The position numbers and the translations under genes were made by a program. Shown here one piece after another: positions 42,715 to 52,302 of a DNA stretch of 64,000 nt. The stretch is taken from the NCBI RefSeq assembly GCF_000721265.1, contig NZ_JOFZ01000005.1, positions 186,001 through 250,000 on the forward strand. The letters are read 5' to 3'. The stretch comes from Streptomyces sp. NRRL F-5126 (GTDB lineage: Bacteria > Actinomycetota > Actinomycetes > Streptomycetales > Streptomycetaceae). Every line of letters starts with the position of its first letter. The stretch's first letter is position 1. A model generated the notes under the pieces. The model did no database searches and was not told the DNA's origin. It worked only from the letters and a program-made list of their open reading frames with translations.

Positions 42715-44946
42715 ATGAGACCCTCTGCGCCGTACGCGTCCACCTCGCTCGCCGACCTCCTGCCCGCCGTGCGGTACGCCGACCCGAGGCTGGTCGCCGA
42801 CCGGCTCGACGATGCCCGGCTGCCGCTGACCTGGTGGCACGCCACGCCGCTGATGGAGGTCGAGCGGATCGTCGGGGCCGAGGCGCTCGGCCATCACGTC
42901 GCGCGGACGATCCGAGCTCTCTGGCCGCACGCGGAGCTCGGAGACGTACTGCCTGTACTGCGGATGCTGGACGAGCCGGGCGCCGAGCCCAGGCAGACGG
43001 TCGCGGAGGTCGCACGCGAGGCGGGTCCCATGATCGAGGACGGCGACCGGGTGCTGGCGGCCGTGTTCGGCGCGGTCCTCGACCGGTTGCACGGGCGCGG
43101 GGCGCCCCGGACGCCGGCCGGGGACGACGCGGACGTGCGCGAAGCGGTATCGGTGATCGCCCGGTGGCTCCCGGCCGACGCCCCCGCCGAGGTGCGGGCC
43201 GCACTCGCCGTGCTGCTGGGGCAGGGAGACAGCGCCGGGGACACGTCGGCGCCCGCCCCCGCAGCCGCCACTGCCGCCTCCGTGAGCGACGCAGACTCTG
43301 CTGGCGTCCAGACCGACCCCCGGGCCCGCCTCGACGCCGACAGCGACCCCCGTGCCCACACCGACACCGACACCGACACCGAGACGGTGCCCGAGGCCCC
43401 CGCCCCCGCGCCCTCGCCCGAGCTGATGGCCGAGCCGCTCGCCGCGTTCGGACGGTTCGTCAGCGAGTGGGACGACCGTGCCGTGGCGATCGCCGGGCGG
43501 CGGATGTTCGCCGACGAGCCCGAGAGGCTCAACGACTTGGGAGAACGGTTCTCCGTCAGCCGGGAGCGGATCCGGCAGTTGGAGCGTGCCGTCACGGTTT
43601 CCGTCGAACGGTGGCTCGCGTCGACCGTCGATGGCCAGGCCTTCGCCGGGCATCTGGCCGCCGTCGCCGAGCGGCTCGGCGCGGTCTGCCGCACGGTCGA
43701 CGTGCGCGCGCTGCACCCGGACCACGCGCGCACGGTGGACGCCCTCGGAGTGCCGCTCGGTGACGTCATAGCGCGGTTGCTGCCAGGACGGACCCCCGAA
43801 GGAGCCTGGTTCGTCGAGGGCGACCCCGACTCACTGAAGGCGGCGATGCGGGAGGAACTGCTCGCCGCGTGCGGGGACGCCCCGCTGACGTGGGACGAGG
43901 CGGTGGCCCTCGGAGGACGTCACGGCGTCCGCGCCGAGGTCCTCGGCGACTGGGCCGCCGAGCTCGGCCGCTTCCGGGTGAGGGACGGAAAGCTGCTGCA
44001 CTGGGGACGCTCCGTCGGCGACCGGGCCGCCGCCGTGCTCGCGCTGCACGGAGAGCCGCTGTCCACGGAGGGCATTCACGACCGGCTCGCCGACGGCACG
44101 GCTATCAGCAGCATGCGCAACCAGATCTGGGCCGACGAGCGCTTCATCCGGCTCGACCGGAATGTGTACGGCCTGCGCTCCTGGGGCGGCGAGGAGTACC
44201 TCGGCATCCGGGAGATGATCGCCCGCGAGATCGAAAAGGCGGGCGGTGAAGCCGAGGCCAGCGCGATCGCGGAGGCTCTCAGCGCACGCTTCGACGTCTC
44301 GGCGTCGTCCGTCCGCACCAACTTGGGCGGGCCCGGATTCGCCCGCACCAGGCGCGGCTGGGTCAGGGTCGCCGACCTGGACGCGGAGCAGGACACGCCG
44401 TACGTGCCGCGCAACGACGTCTCCGGCACCCGGCGGTGCTTCGTCGGGACGGACGGACGCTGGTGGTACCGGGTCGAAGTCACCGCCGAGCACCTACGCG
44501 GCTCCGGTGGCCCGGTGCCGGCGGGCTGGGCCGCCCACATAGGCGCCGCCCCCTCCTGCGAACCGGTCCGTCTGCGGCACGAAGCCGGAGAGACCTCACT
44601 CGCCTGGCACGCCCAGCCGCAGCTCGGCTCGGTGAAGCCGCTGTTCGAGCACATCGGGGCCTGCGCGGGCGACCAGGTGTTCCTCAACGTGACCGACAGC
44701 CGCCTGAGTGCGCTGCGGCTGCCCGCACCGTCGGCCGGACTCGCCGCCGAGGCGGGCGCGGCGCGGCTCACCGGATGGACGGCCCCGGTGACCCCGGCGG
44801 AGGCGGTCGCCGTGATCGCGCGCCGCATCGGCATGGCGGACGGCCAGGACGGCGCTGCCCTGCTGGAGCGGCTGGCCGAGCGCGGGGACAAGGACATCAG
44901 CGAACTGCTGGAACAGGCACTCGCCGGGGTGCTGCCGGCCTTCTGA
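42715..44946 (+). CDS. Sigma-region-4-like/HARE-like HTH protein inside the DISARM locus
   Basis: The protein is 743 residues from ATG 42715, with ttggag about 12 bases upstream. Residues about 1-180 are helical and unassigned. A low-complexity Asp/Thr/Ala/Pro linker (HTDTDTDTET) follows. Residues about 235-300 strongly resemble sigma-70 region 4 (RLNDLGERFSVSRERIRQLE), the -35-binding helix-turn-helix. Further winged-helix-like segments follow, including a HARE/delta-like unit near 493-555 (EYLGIREMIAREIEKAGG then SSVRTNLGGPGFARTRRGW). The C-terminus is unassigned. No catalytic motif was seen. It lies directly upstream of drmA on the same strand, so it may regulate the DISARM core or act as a DNA-binding accessory. 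Confidence 0.78.
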   Translation: MRPSAPYASTSLADLLPAVRYADPRLVADRLDDARLPLTWWHATPLMEVERIVGAEALGHHVARTIRALWPHAELGDVLPVLRMLDEPGAEPRQTVAEVAREAGPMIEDGDRVLAAVFGAVLDRLHGRGAPRTPAGDDADVREAVSVIARWLPADAPAEVRAALAVLLGQGDSAGDTSAPAPAAATAASVSDADSAGVQTDPRARLDADSDPRAHTDTDTDTETVPEAPAPAPSPELMAEPLAAFGRFVSEWDDRAVAIAGRRMFADEPERLNDLGERFSVSRERIRQLERAVTVSVERWLASTVDGQAFAGHLAAVAERLGAVCRTVDVRALHPDHARTVDALGVPLGDVIARLLPGRTPEGAWFVEGDPDSLKAAMREELLAACGDAPLTWDEAVALGGRHGVRAEVLGDWAAELGRFRVRDGKLLHWGRSVGDRAAAVLALHGEPLSTEGIHDRLADGTAISSMRNQIWADERFIRLDRNVYGLRSWGGEEYLGIREMIAREIEKAGGEAEASAIAEALSARFDVSASSVRTNLGGPGFARTRRGWVRVADLDAEQDTPYVPRNDVSGTRRCFVGTDGRWWYRVEVTAEHLRGSGGPVPAGWAAHIGAAPSCEPVRLRHEAGETSLAWHAQPQLGSVKPLFEHIGACAGDQVFLNVTDSRLSALRLPAPSAGLAAEAGAARLTGWTAPVTPAEAVAVIARRIGMADGQDGAALLERLAERGDKDISELLEQALAGVLPAF

Positions 44947-45065
44947 TGTCAGTGCCGCTCGTTAACATCGGTTTCATGGCGGGCCGTAGCAGGTCCGCGC
45001 GGCCTCGGCCGTGGGGTGGGGAGGGGCCCGCGAGGGCGCCGCGCGAAGGACGAGAGGATGCGCTG

Positions 45066-48000
45066 ATGGCATCGGGCAAGACCGCCGACGGGCCGGGCAG
45101 GACGGGCAGCGCCGCGTTGGAGGAGGACATCCTCCAACGGGTCCGGGAGGTGAAGCAGGCCTTCGAGCCCGCCACGTCGTACGAGGTCAGGGACGCCCTG
45201 GGCGACCTCATCAGCCGGGATCTGCTCGGCCCGTGGGGCGGGCCCGACGAGGAGTTCGACCACCGGGCCGCCGGCCCCAGCGACCGCTACCTGGTCGGCA
45301 GGCTCGGCCCGAAGCGGGCGCTGACCACCTCGCTCGCGGCAGCCGCCGAGCAACTGCTCGACGACTCGGACGGGGAGGGAGACGTCACCGACCGGGAACT
45401 CCGGGAGCGGCTCACCGTGCAGAACGCCGGTCGCATGTGGGCCTCCTCGATGGGCCTGATGTTCGCCGTGCCGGCGAGCGACGACATGCGGACGGTCGCC
45501 GTCCGGGTCCGTTGGGGCCAGTACCACCGTGTACAGGTGCTGAACGACGAGGGAGCCGCGCGTTCCACCTGGAAGCGCGAGCAGGTCGAGAAGGACGTCA
45601 CCCTTCCGCTCGACGCCGGACCGCGTCAGACGCTGCCGCTCACCGCCGACGACCCGGAGGCCGCGGGCGTGCGGCTGGCAGCGGAAGTGCGCATCCGTAC
45701 GGGAGCCGCGGGCTCCCGCCGCGTCATCGAGTTGTCGCTCGTCAACGCGCAGGACGAACCCGCGCGGGCCAAGGACACCGCCTGGCTGTTCCAGGCCGAG
45801 CTGCACATCACGGCGGCGGACGGCACCACCCCCGTCTTCCTGCCGATCGCCGACCCTCTGGACGAGGCGGCCCAGGCCGGCCAGGACGCCTTCGGCGCGG
45901 CAGATCCGGAGGAACAGCACCTCACACTGCTCTACCGCGACCAGCTCAAGCACGCGGCGGGCCGCAACGTGGCCGTCTCGGTCGCTCTCGGCGAGGGCGA
46001 GCGCAAGGCACACGCCCTGACGACCACCTGGCTGCCGGTTCACGACGTCCCGGCCACCATCGCCCCCTCGGGAGAGCGCGCCCACCACCTCGACGGCCTG
46101 GAACTCTCCATGGACGAGCTGGCCGTGCTTCCTCCCTCCGCCCTCTGCGAGGCCCTCGCCCCACTCGCCGACGGCTACAGCGCCTGGCTCGACGAAAAGG
46201 AAACCCAGGCGGAGCAGTTGGAGGGCGCCCTGAGGCAACGCGGTCTCGACGCGGTGCAGGACGCGCGGAGCGTCGCCGTACGGATCGCCCTGGGTGTGGA
46301 CCTCCTCGCGAACCCGCAGCATCCCGAGGTGCTGGAGGCGTTCCGCTTCGCGAACCGGGCGATGGCCCTGCAGCGGCGGCACACCGCCATCGCGGCGCTC
46401 CGGGAGCGCGAGGACCTCGCATTCCCGGAGGCCAGGAGACGCATCGAGGCACAGGGCCATGCCGCCGCCTCCTGGCGCCCGTTCCAGCTGGCGTTCGTCC
46501 TGCTCAACCTCAGGGCGCTGGCCGACCCGACGCTGAAGGAACGGGAATCGGGCCCGGACGCCGTGGTCGACCTGCTGTTCTTCCCGACCGGCGGCGGGAA
46601 GACCGAGGCGTACCTCGGCCTGGCGGCCTTCACCTTCGCCATCCGGCGGCTCCAGGGAGTCATCGGCACCGGCGACGCAGCCCGCAGCGGCGAGGCGGGG
46701 GCGGCCGTACTGATGCGCTACACCTTGCGGTTGCTGACGGCCCAGCAGTTCCAGCGAGCCGCGGCGCTGGTGTGCGCAGCCGAGGTGCTGCGCCGCGAGG
46801 CGTACGACGGCGGCGATCTGCGCTGGGGGAGCACGCCGTTCCGGATCGGCCTGTGGGTCGGCGGCGCGGTCTCCCCGAACCGCTACGAGGAGGCGGCACG
46901 GCAGGTCGCCGAGGCGAAGGACGCCGGGGACGGCAAGGCCGCGAAGGTCCTGCAGACGCTCGTCTGCCCCTGGTGCGGGACGGCGCTGAGCGCCCAGCGC
47001 GACCTCCACCCCGACGACGACCTCCGCCGTGTCCTGCTGTACTGCGCCAACGGCGAGGGGAAGCAGGCATGCCCCTTCTCGCAGCGCCGCTCGCCGGGCG
47101 AGGGACTGCCCATCCTGACGGTGGACGAGGAGATCTACCGGCTGGCTCCCAGCCTGCTCATCGCCACGGTCGACAAGCTGGCCCAACTGCCCTGGCGGGG
47201 CGAGGCGGGCATGCTCTTCGGCCGGGTCGACACCTACTGCCCGCGGCACGGCTACCGGCACGCCGACCTCGACGCCAGGACCAAGTGCGGGAACAAGCAC
47301 CTGGCCAAGGGCAAGTACGAGATGGTCAAGAGCACGCCGGTGACCCGGTTGCGCCCGCCGGACCTGATCATCCAGGACGAACTGCACCTGATCTCCGGTG
47401 CATTGGGTACGACAGTCGGGCTTTTCGAGGCAGCCGTCGACGAGTTGTGCGGCTGGTCGGCACAGAGCCCCGACGGGGCGACCGTCAGGGTCGGTCCGAA
47501 GATCGTCGCCTCCACGGCCACCACCAAGCGGGCCGCAGAACAGATCAGGGGCGTCTTCGCACGCGACGCCGCGATCTTCCCGCCGCAGGTGATCGACGTC
47601 GGCGACACGTTCTTCTCCCAGCAGGTCGAGCTGTCGCCCGAGGCGCCGGGACGCCGCTACCTGGGCATCTGCGCGCACGGCGTCCGGATGAAGCAGGCCG
47701 AGATCCGCGTGGCCGAGATCCTCCTGCTGGCCGGCCAGACCCTCTTCGACCAGCACGGCGCGCCCGCGGATCCGTACATGACGCTGGTCGGGTACTTCAA
47801 CGCCACACGCGAACTCGCCGGCATGCGCCGGTTCCTCGACGACGACATCGCCACCCGCGTGCGGATCCACGGCAGCCGCAAGGGCCTGTCGAACCGCCTG
47901 GTCCGCCGCACGGAGATGCTCTCCGTCCAGGAGCTGACGTCGCGGATCTCCTCCGGGGACATCACGGAGGTGCTCTCCCGCCTGGAGGTGTCCTTCGACG

Positions 48001-48944
48001 AGTCGATGGACACCACGGTGCGCAGGCAGGCCGTCCTCGACGAACTCCGCGCCGCGGCCCAGCACAAGCAGCGCGTCGACGTCGCGAAGCTCGGGCTCCG
48101 CAACGAAGGCAACGGAGCCGTCGACGCGGTCATCGCGACGTCCATGCTCCAGGTCGGTGTCGACGTCTCCCGCTTCGGCCTCATGCTCGTGGTCGGCCAG
48201 CCGAAGAACACGGCTGAGTACATCCAGGCGTCCTCCCGCGTGGGCCGTGACGCCCGGCGCCCGGGACTCGTCGTCACGCTCTACAACTGGACCCGGCCCA
48301 GGGACCTCGCGCACTTCGAGGACTTCGGGCACTACCACGCCACCTTCTACCGCCAGGTCGAAGCCCTGTCCGTCACCCCCTTCGCCCGGCGGTCCCTCGA
48401 CCGCACGACGGCGGCCGCTTGGATCGCCGCCGTACGCAACTCCGCCGCGCCGCACTCCCGTAACCAGGACGCCTACGACGTCGACCTCGATGGTCCGGTC
48501 GCGGCGGAGGTCACCGCCCGCTTCCTGGCCCGCGCGGAGACGGTCGGAGGGCCACGCGCCCGCGAGTACCTCAAGGAGCGCATCGACGTCCTGAAAGACG
48601 CGTGGGCGCTGAAGAAGGAGGGCAGCGCACGTCTCGGGTACGAGGAAGCCACCTGGCAGGGGCAGCGGCTCCGTGGCCTGCTCGGCCGGGCCACCGGGGC
48701 CCTGTGGGACGAACTCACCGTGGCCCGGTCGATGCGCGAGACGGAGAACGAGATCAACCTGCTCGTGCCGGGCAGCGGCCTCTACGACGTCGTCGGCGGA
48801 GCGCCCCCGTGGAGCTACACCGCACCTCCCGGCGGCCAGGCGGGCCCCGAGGACGACGACGTGTCCGAGGGCGACGAGACCGGCGCCGTGCTGGACGGCG
48901 GCACGGGCAGGACCGGCAGTCACGGGAAGAAGGCGCAGGCATGA
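45066..48944 (+). CDS. drmA: DISARM protein DrmA, helicase
   Basis: This 1292-residue large superfamily 2 helicase-like ATPase is a core DISARM protein. Walker A FFPTGGGKTEAYLGL lies near residue 506, a DELHLISG box near 771, then KIVASTATTKRA. The C-terminal lobe has MLQVGVDVSRFGLMLVVGQP and ASSRVGRDARRPG near 1056. The ATG at 45066 is chosen because gagagg lies about 10 bases upstream. An earlier ATG at 44946, touching the previous stop, would add 40 arginine-rich residues. In DISARM, DrmA with DrmB forms the DNA-loading complex that recognises unmodified phage DNA. It overlaps drmB by ATGA. Confidence 0.92.
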   Translation: MASGKTADGPGRTGSAALEEDILQRVREVKQAFEPATSYEVRDALGDLISRDLLGPWGGPDEEFDHRAAGPSDRYLVGRLGPKRALTTSLAAAAEQLLDDSDGEGDVTDRELRERLTVQNAGRMWASSMGLMFAVPASDDMRTVAVRVRWGQYHRVQVLNDEGAARSTWKREQVEKDVTLPLDAGPRQTLPLTADDPEAAGVRLAAEVRIRTGAAGSRRVIELSLVNAQDEPARAKDTAWLFQAELHITAADGTTPVFLPIADPLDEAAQAGQDAFGAADPEEQHLTLLYRDQLKHAAGRNVAVSVALGEGERKAHALTTTWLPVHDVPATIAPSGERAHHLDGLELSMDELAVLPPSALCEALAPLADGYSAWLDEKETQAEQLEGALRQRGLDAVQDARSVAVRIALGVDLLANPQHPEVLEAFRFANRAMALQRRHTAIAALREREDLAFPEARRRIEAQGHAAASWRPFQLAFVLLNLRALADPTLKERESGPDAVVDLLFFPTGGGKTEAYLGLAAFTFAIRRLQGVIGTGDAARSGEAGAAVLMRYTLRLLTAQQFQRAAALVCAAEVLRREAYDGGDLRWGSTPFRIGLWVGGAVSPNRYEEAARQVAEAKDAGDGKAAKVLQTLVCPWCGTALSAQRDLHPDDDLRRVLLYCANGEGKQACPFSQRRSPGEGLPILTVDEEIYRLAPSLLIATVDKLAQLPWRGEAGMLFGRVDTYCPRHGYRHADLDARTKCGNKHLAKGKYEMVKSTPVTRLRPPDLIIQDELHLISGALGTTVGLFEAAVDELCGWSAQSPDGATVRVGPKIVASTATTKRAAEQIRGVFARDAAIFPPQVIDVGDTFFSQQVELSPEAPGRRYLGICAHGVRMKQAEIRVAEILLLAGQTLFDQHGAPADPYMTLVGYFNATRELAGMRRFLDDDIATRVRIHGSRKGLSNRLVRRTEMLSVQELTSRISSGDITEVLSRLEVSFDESMDTTVRRQAVLDELRAAAQHKQRVDVAKLGLRNEGNGAVDAVIATSMLQVGVDVSRFGLMLVVGQPKNTAEYIQASSRVGRDARRPGLVVTLYNWTRPRDLAHFEDFGHYHATFYRQVEALSVTPFARRSLDRTTAAAWIAAVRNSAAPHSRNQDAYDVDLDGPVAAEVTARFLARAETVGGPRAREYLKERIDVLKDAWALKKEGSARLGYEEATWQGQRLRGLLGRATGALWDELTVARSMRETENEINLLVPGSGLYDVVGGAPPWSYTAPPGGQAGPEDDDVSEGDETGAVLDGGTGRTGSHGKKAQA

Positions 48945-50851
48945 CCGACACGACCCAGCACCGCCGCAGAGTCGGAGCCGTACGCCCCAGCCACCTGATG
49001 TACACGGGCGGCGTCGGCGCGCTCGTCGACCTCCCCAACTTCGCCGTCCTGGTCAGGGGGATCGACGACTGGAACTATGACACGTTCGAGTGGGAGGACC
49101 TGAAGGAGCCGAGGCTGCTACGGGCCGTCAACGGCCTGATAGGGGAGCCGTACGGCGCGCAGGTCACCCAGTTGCGCCCGGCGCCCTGGATGGACGGGAC
49201 GGACAGCGATCCGACCGGGCCCGCGTCGCGCGTGGGCGTGCCGGTCCTGCCCTTCCCGCAGTGGCTGCGCTGCACCGCCTGCAACACACTGGCCGGCCTG
49301 GACTCCCAGGTCTTCACGTTCGAGAACGCCAGACCCCGCCGGCCCGACCAGGCCCGGTTCTCACATGGCAACTGCACGGCCAAACGCAAGGGCAAACACC
49401 CCCTCGCGGTGGCCGCGCGCTTCGTCCTGGTCTGCCAGGCCGGGCACCTGGACGACTTCCCCTACGCGTCGTTCGTCCACCGCGGCGGCGACTGCGCGAA
49501 GGCGACCCACCCGCGGCTGGAAATGCTCGACCACGGCGGCAACCAGGCGGCCAACGTGAAGGTGCGGTGCGTCAGCTGCGGCGACGAACGCAACATCCGG
49601 GACGCCATGGGGCAGCGGGGAGAGGCCACGCTGCCGCGCTGCCGCGGGCGTCACCCGCACCTCTCCACCTTCGACCCCGCCGGATGCGATCAGCGGCCCA
49701 AGCCCCTCGTCATCGGCGCATCGAACCAGTGGTTCGCCCAGACCCTCAGCGTCCTCGCGGTGCCGCCGACCAGCGGCAGCGCCCTGCGGGGCAAGGTCGA
49801 GCAGCTGTGGGAGTACCTGCGCAAGGCCACATCCCCGCAACTCCTCGACATGATCTGGGACTTCCCGCAGTGCAAGCCGCTGCACCAGTGGAGCCAGGCC
49901 GAGGTGTTCGACACCATCGAGGCGCACCGGGCCGCCGAGACCGACGCAGCGCCCTCGGAGGCCCCCTCCTACCCGGACCTCCTCACGCCCGAATGGGAGA
50001 TCTTCACCAGCCCCCAAGCCCCCAAGGCGACCGAGGACTTCGCGCTCAATCCCGTTCCCGTGTCACCGGCGTTCGAAGGCGTCTTCTCCCACGTCCTCCA
50101 GGCACAGCGGCTGCGGGAAGTGCGGGCGCTGATCGGCTTCACCCGGCTCGACGCCCCGGACCCCGAAGACCCCACCCTGGTGGCCCGGGCGCCCCTCTCG
50201 CGCAGCCGCGTCCCCGCCTGGGTGCCTGCCAGTGAGGTACGCGGCGAGGGCATCTTCCTGCGGCTGTCCGAGGCGCTCGTCGCCGACTGGGAGAAGAGCG
50301 TGGCCGACAGCGCCGCCCTCGCAGCCCACCGCGAGGCGTACGTCGAGTTCCGCCGCAACCGCTACTCGGGTCGTGTCCAGGACAACGACGACCCCCTGCG
50401 AGGCTGGCCGGGCGCACGCTACATCGCACTGCACACCCTCTCGCACCTGCTCATCAGGGCCATCTCGCTGGAGTGCGGCTATTCCTCGGCGAGTCTCTCC
50501 GAACGGATCTACGCGGGAAGCGGCGACAATCGGCGCACCGGCATCCTCATCTACACGGCGGTGCCGGACGCCGAGGGGACCTTGGGCGGGCTGGTGGCGC
50601 TGGCCGAACCCGAGAAGCTCGGCAGAGTCGTCCGGCGGGCCTTGCGTGACGCCGAACGCTGCTCGTCCGACCCCCTGTGCGCGGACCGGCTGCCCCGGCC
50701 CCCACACGAGGACTTCCTCCACGGAGCCGCCTGCCACGTGTGCCTCTTCGTGTCGGAAACGACCTGCGAGCGAGGCAACCGCTTCCTGGACCGCCGGTTC
50801 GTCGTGCCCATCGGCGACCCCGACCTGGCGCTCCTGAACGGCCTCACGTGA
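48941..50851 (+). CDS. drmB: DISARM protein DrmB, DUF1998
   Basis: This 636-residue DUF1998 protein begins with RRVGAVRPSHLMYTGGVGALVDLP. It has several Cys/His clusters (CTACN near residue 110, CQAGHLDD near 165, CVSCGDE) that look zinc-binding. The DUF1998 core follows, with HTLSHLLIRAISLECGYSSA near 497 and the late ACHVCLFVSETTCERGNRFL. It is the partner of DrmA in the DISARM core complex. Its ATG overlaps the drmA stop and its stop overlaps the drmC start (GTGA), so drmA, drmB and drmC are translated in a coupled way. Confidence 0.92.
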   Translation: MTDTTQHRRRVGAVRPSHLMYTGGVGALVDLPNFAVLVRGIDDWNYDTFEWEDLKEPRLLRAVNGLIGEPYGAQVTQLRPAPWMDGTDSDPTGPASRVGVPVLPFPQWLRCTACNTLAGLDSQVFTFENARPRRPDQARFSHGNCTAKRKGKHPLAVAARFVLVCQAGHLDDFPYASFVHRGGDCAKATHPRLEMLDHGGNQAANVKVRCVSCGDERNIRDAMGQRGEATLPRCRGRHPHLSTFDPAGCDQRPKPLVIGASNQWFAQTLSVLAVPPTSGSALRGKVEQLWEYLRKATSPQLLDMIWDFPQCKPLHQWSQAEVFDTIEAHRAAETDAAPSEAPSYPDLLTPEWEIFTSPQAPKATEDFALNPVPVSPAFEGVFSHVLQAQRLREVRALIGFTRLDAPDPEDPTLVARAPLSRSRVPAWVPASEVRGEGIFLRLSEALVADWEKSVADSAALAAHREAYVEFRRNRYSGRVQDNDDPLRGWPGARYIALHTLSHLLIRAISLECGYSSASLSERIYAGSGDNRRTGILIYTAVPDAEGTLGGLVALAEPEKLGRVVRRALRDAERCSSDPLCADRLPRPPHEDFLHGAACHVCLFVSETTCERGNRFLDRRFVVPIGDPDLALLNGLT

Positions 50852-51609
50852 AATGGGCGCGGCTGCTGAAGGCGGCCGCTGAGGTCGAGACGGCCGCGGG
50901 GACCGCCGCCTTGAGCATGCTGGCCGAAGAGATGTCCGCCGGGCGGTCCCGTGCCGCACTGCTCACCGCCAGGTCGGCGCCCGGTTACGCGGAAGCCGCC
51001 GCGGCCGTGCTCGACGCGACGGCTGCGGACGGCCTGTCACGAGAAGCAGCCGCGGCCTGCCTCCATGGGTTCGCCGCGGGCCGCGCCGAGCGCGACGGGG
51101 GACTGGAGGTGTCGCTGGTGTGGAGCGGGCCCTCCTCGCACCGCGTGCCAGTGCGGTCCACCGGCCGTGCACTGCTCGGCCTCATCGCCGAAGCAGGCGA
51201 AGAGGCCATCCTGATGACCTATTCGGCGCGCCGTTACCCCCCGCTGATCGAGGCCCTGCGCGCCGCCGTCGCGCGGGGCGTCGGCGTGGACATCGTGGTG
51301 GAGACGCTGCAAGGAGCCGGCAGTGCCCTCGCAGGAGAGGAACCGGCCGGCGCATTCGCCGATGTGGAGGGGGCGCGCCTGTGGCACTGGCCGCCAGGCA
51401 GCAGGGGGGCGCCCGGGGCCAAGACACACGCGAAGTTGGCGGCGGTGGACCGCCGAAGCCTGTTGATCACCAGTGCCAACTTCACGCAAGCGGGAGTGGA
51501 CCGCAACATCGAGGCGGGGACCCTCGTCAAGGGCGGCACCGCTCCTGCGAGAGCCACGGAACACGTGAGGGAACTCCAGCGCACGGGTGTCTTGCAGCGC
51601 CTGTGGTGA
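50848..51609 (+). CDS. drmC: DISARM protein DrmC, phospholipase D-like
   Basis: The protein is 253 residues from GTG 50848 (MKWARLLKAAAEVETAAG). One HKD motif is clear (KTHAKLAAVDRRSLLITSAN), the phospholipase D/nuclease signature. One motif per chain implies a dimer for activity. It is the last gene of the DISARM core. Published work on a related system found DrmC less critical than the other proteins; how far that holds here is unknown. A pseudogene region begins about 90 bases downstream, so this is the right edge of the island. Confidence 0.9.
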   Translation: MKWARLLKAAAEVETAAGTAALSMLAEEMSAGRSRAALLTARSAPGYAEAAAAVLDATAADGLSREAAAACLHGFAAGRAERDGGLEVSLVWSGPSSHRVPVRSTGRALLGLIAEAGEEAILMTYSARRYPPLIEALRAAVARGVGVDIVVETLQGAGSALAGEEPAGAFADVEGARLWHWPPGSRGAPGAKTHAKLAAVDRRSLLITSANFTQAGVDRNIEAGTLVKGGTAPARATEHVRELQRTGVLQRLW

Positions 51610-51699
51610 GCCGGGCCGACGTCGCGCGGGCGCCCTGACCGCTGCCTGCACGCAACCGGTGCACGGCCACGGGTTGTCCTGGCCAGCGGAGTTGTACGG

Positions 51700-52280
51700 T
51701 TGACAACTTCACCGGCCGTACGCCCGAGACCGCCGAACTGCTGGACACCGTCGGAACGCGCCGCAGGTCGGTGCAGTTGTCGGGGCCGCTCGGCGCCGGC
51801 AAGACCGCCCTGGCCGTCCACGCACCGGTTGGCCGCGGACTTCCCGGACGGCTGCCTGCTGATCCGGATGCGCCGCCCCGACGGCACGCCCCGGCCGGTG
51901 CCGTGCCTGCTCGCCGAGGTCCGGCGGATCGCCGCGTCCGTACGTCCGCTGCTGCCCGGCGCGGGCGACAGCGCCGCGGTGGTCACCACACGCCGCGGCC
52001 TGCCCGGCATCGGCTCGCTCACCGCATCGAACTCGGCCCCTACCCGCTGCGTGACGCGGTGGAGTTCCTCGGCGGCCTGGTCGGCGCGCACCGCGTTCTG
52101 GCCGACCGCGCGGCCGCGGAACGCATCGTCGCCGCCGTCGGCCTGCTCCCGCTGACGGTCCGCGTTTACGGCGCGAAACTCGCGGCGCTGCGGCACATGC
52201 CGCTGGCCGCGTACGCGTCACGCCTGGAGCACGGTGGCGCGATCTACGCCCGCGAACAGGCGATGTCCGCGCAGGGCTGA
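51700..52280 (+). pseudogene. Broken AfsR/SARP-type NB-ARC regulator
   Basis: Three reading frames in turn give parts of one NB-ARC protein. NFTGRTPETAELLDTVG leads to a P-loop SGPLGAGKTALAVH (about 51710-51815). HRLAADFPDGCLLIRMR then PAEV-like sequence and VVTTRRGLPGI follow in a second frame. IELGPYPLRDAVEFLGGLVG then AAERIVAAVGLLPLTVRVYG ends the stretch in the first frame (about 52030-52230). Frame changes and missing sequence between them show a decayed gene. Intact relatives are AfsR/SARP-like antibiotic regulators. A TTGACA at 51700-51705 may be a remnant promoter. Confidence 0.65.
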
Positions 52281-52302
52281 GCCTCGCCCGCGTGCACGCG
52301 GA

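Noticed and set aside
43350..43390. Short tandem repeats (ACACCG units) that could suggest a CRISPR or satellite
   Set aside because: They encode the Asp-Thr linker of the 743-residue protein in frame. The units are only 6 bases long with no spacers.
42597..43763. Arginine/alanine-rich plus-strand frame overlapping the 743-residue gene
   Set aside because: It lies out of frame with the recognised sigma-region-4-like protein. Its composition is that of a shifted high-GC frame.
44949..48923. A 1324-codon open frame on the minus strand opposite drmA
   Set aside because: It is a GC-bias shadow. The plus-strand frame has clear helicase motifs and coupled neighbours, while the minus-strand translation is Val/Gly/Arg/Leu-rich with no motif.
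32040..52300. Integrative element or prophage carrying the defence genes
   Set aside because: No integrase, tRNA gene, attachment-site repeat or phage structural gene was found. Only IS relics and duplicated regulatory blocks are present.
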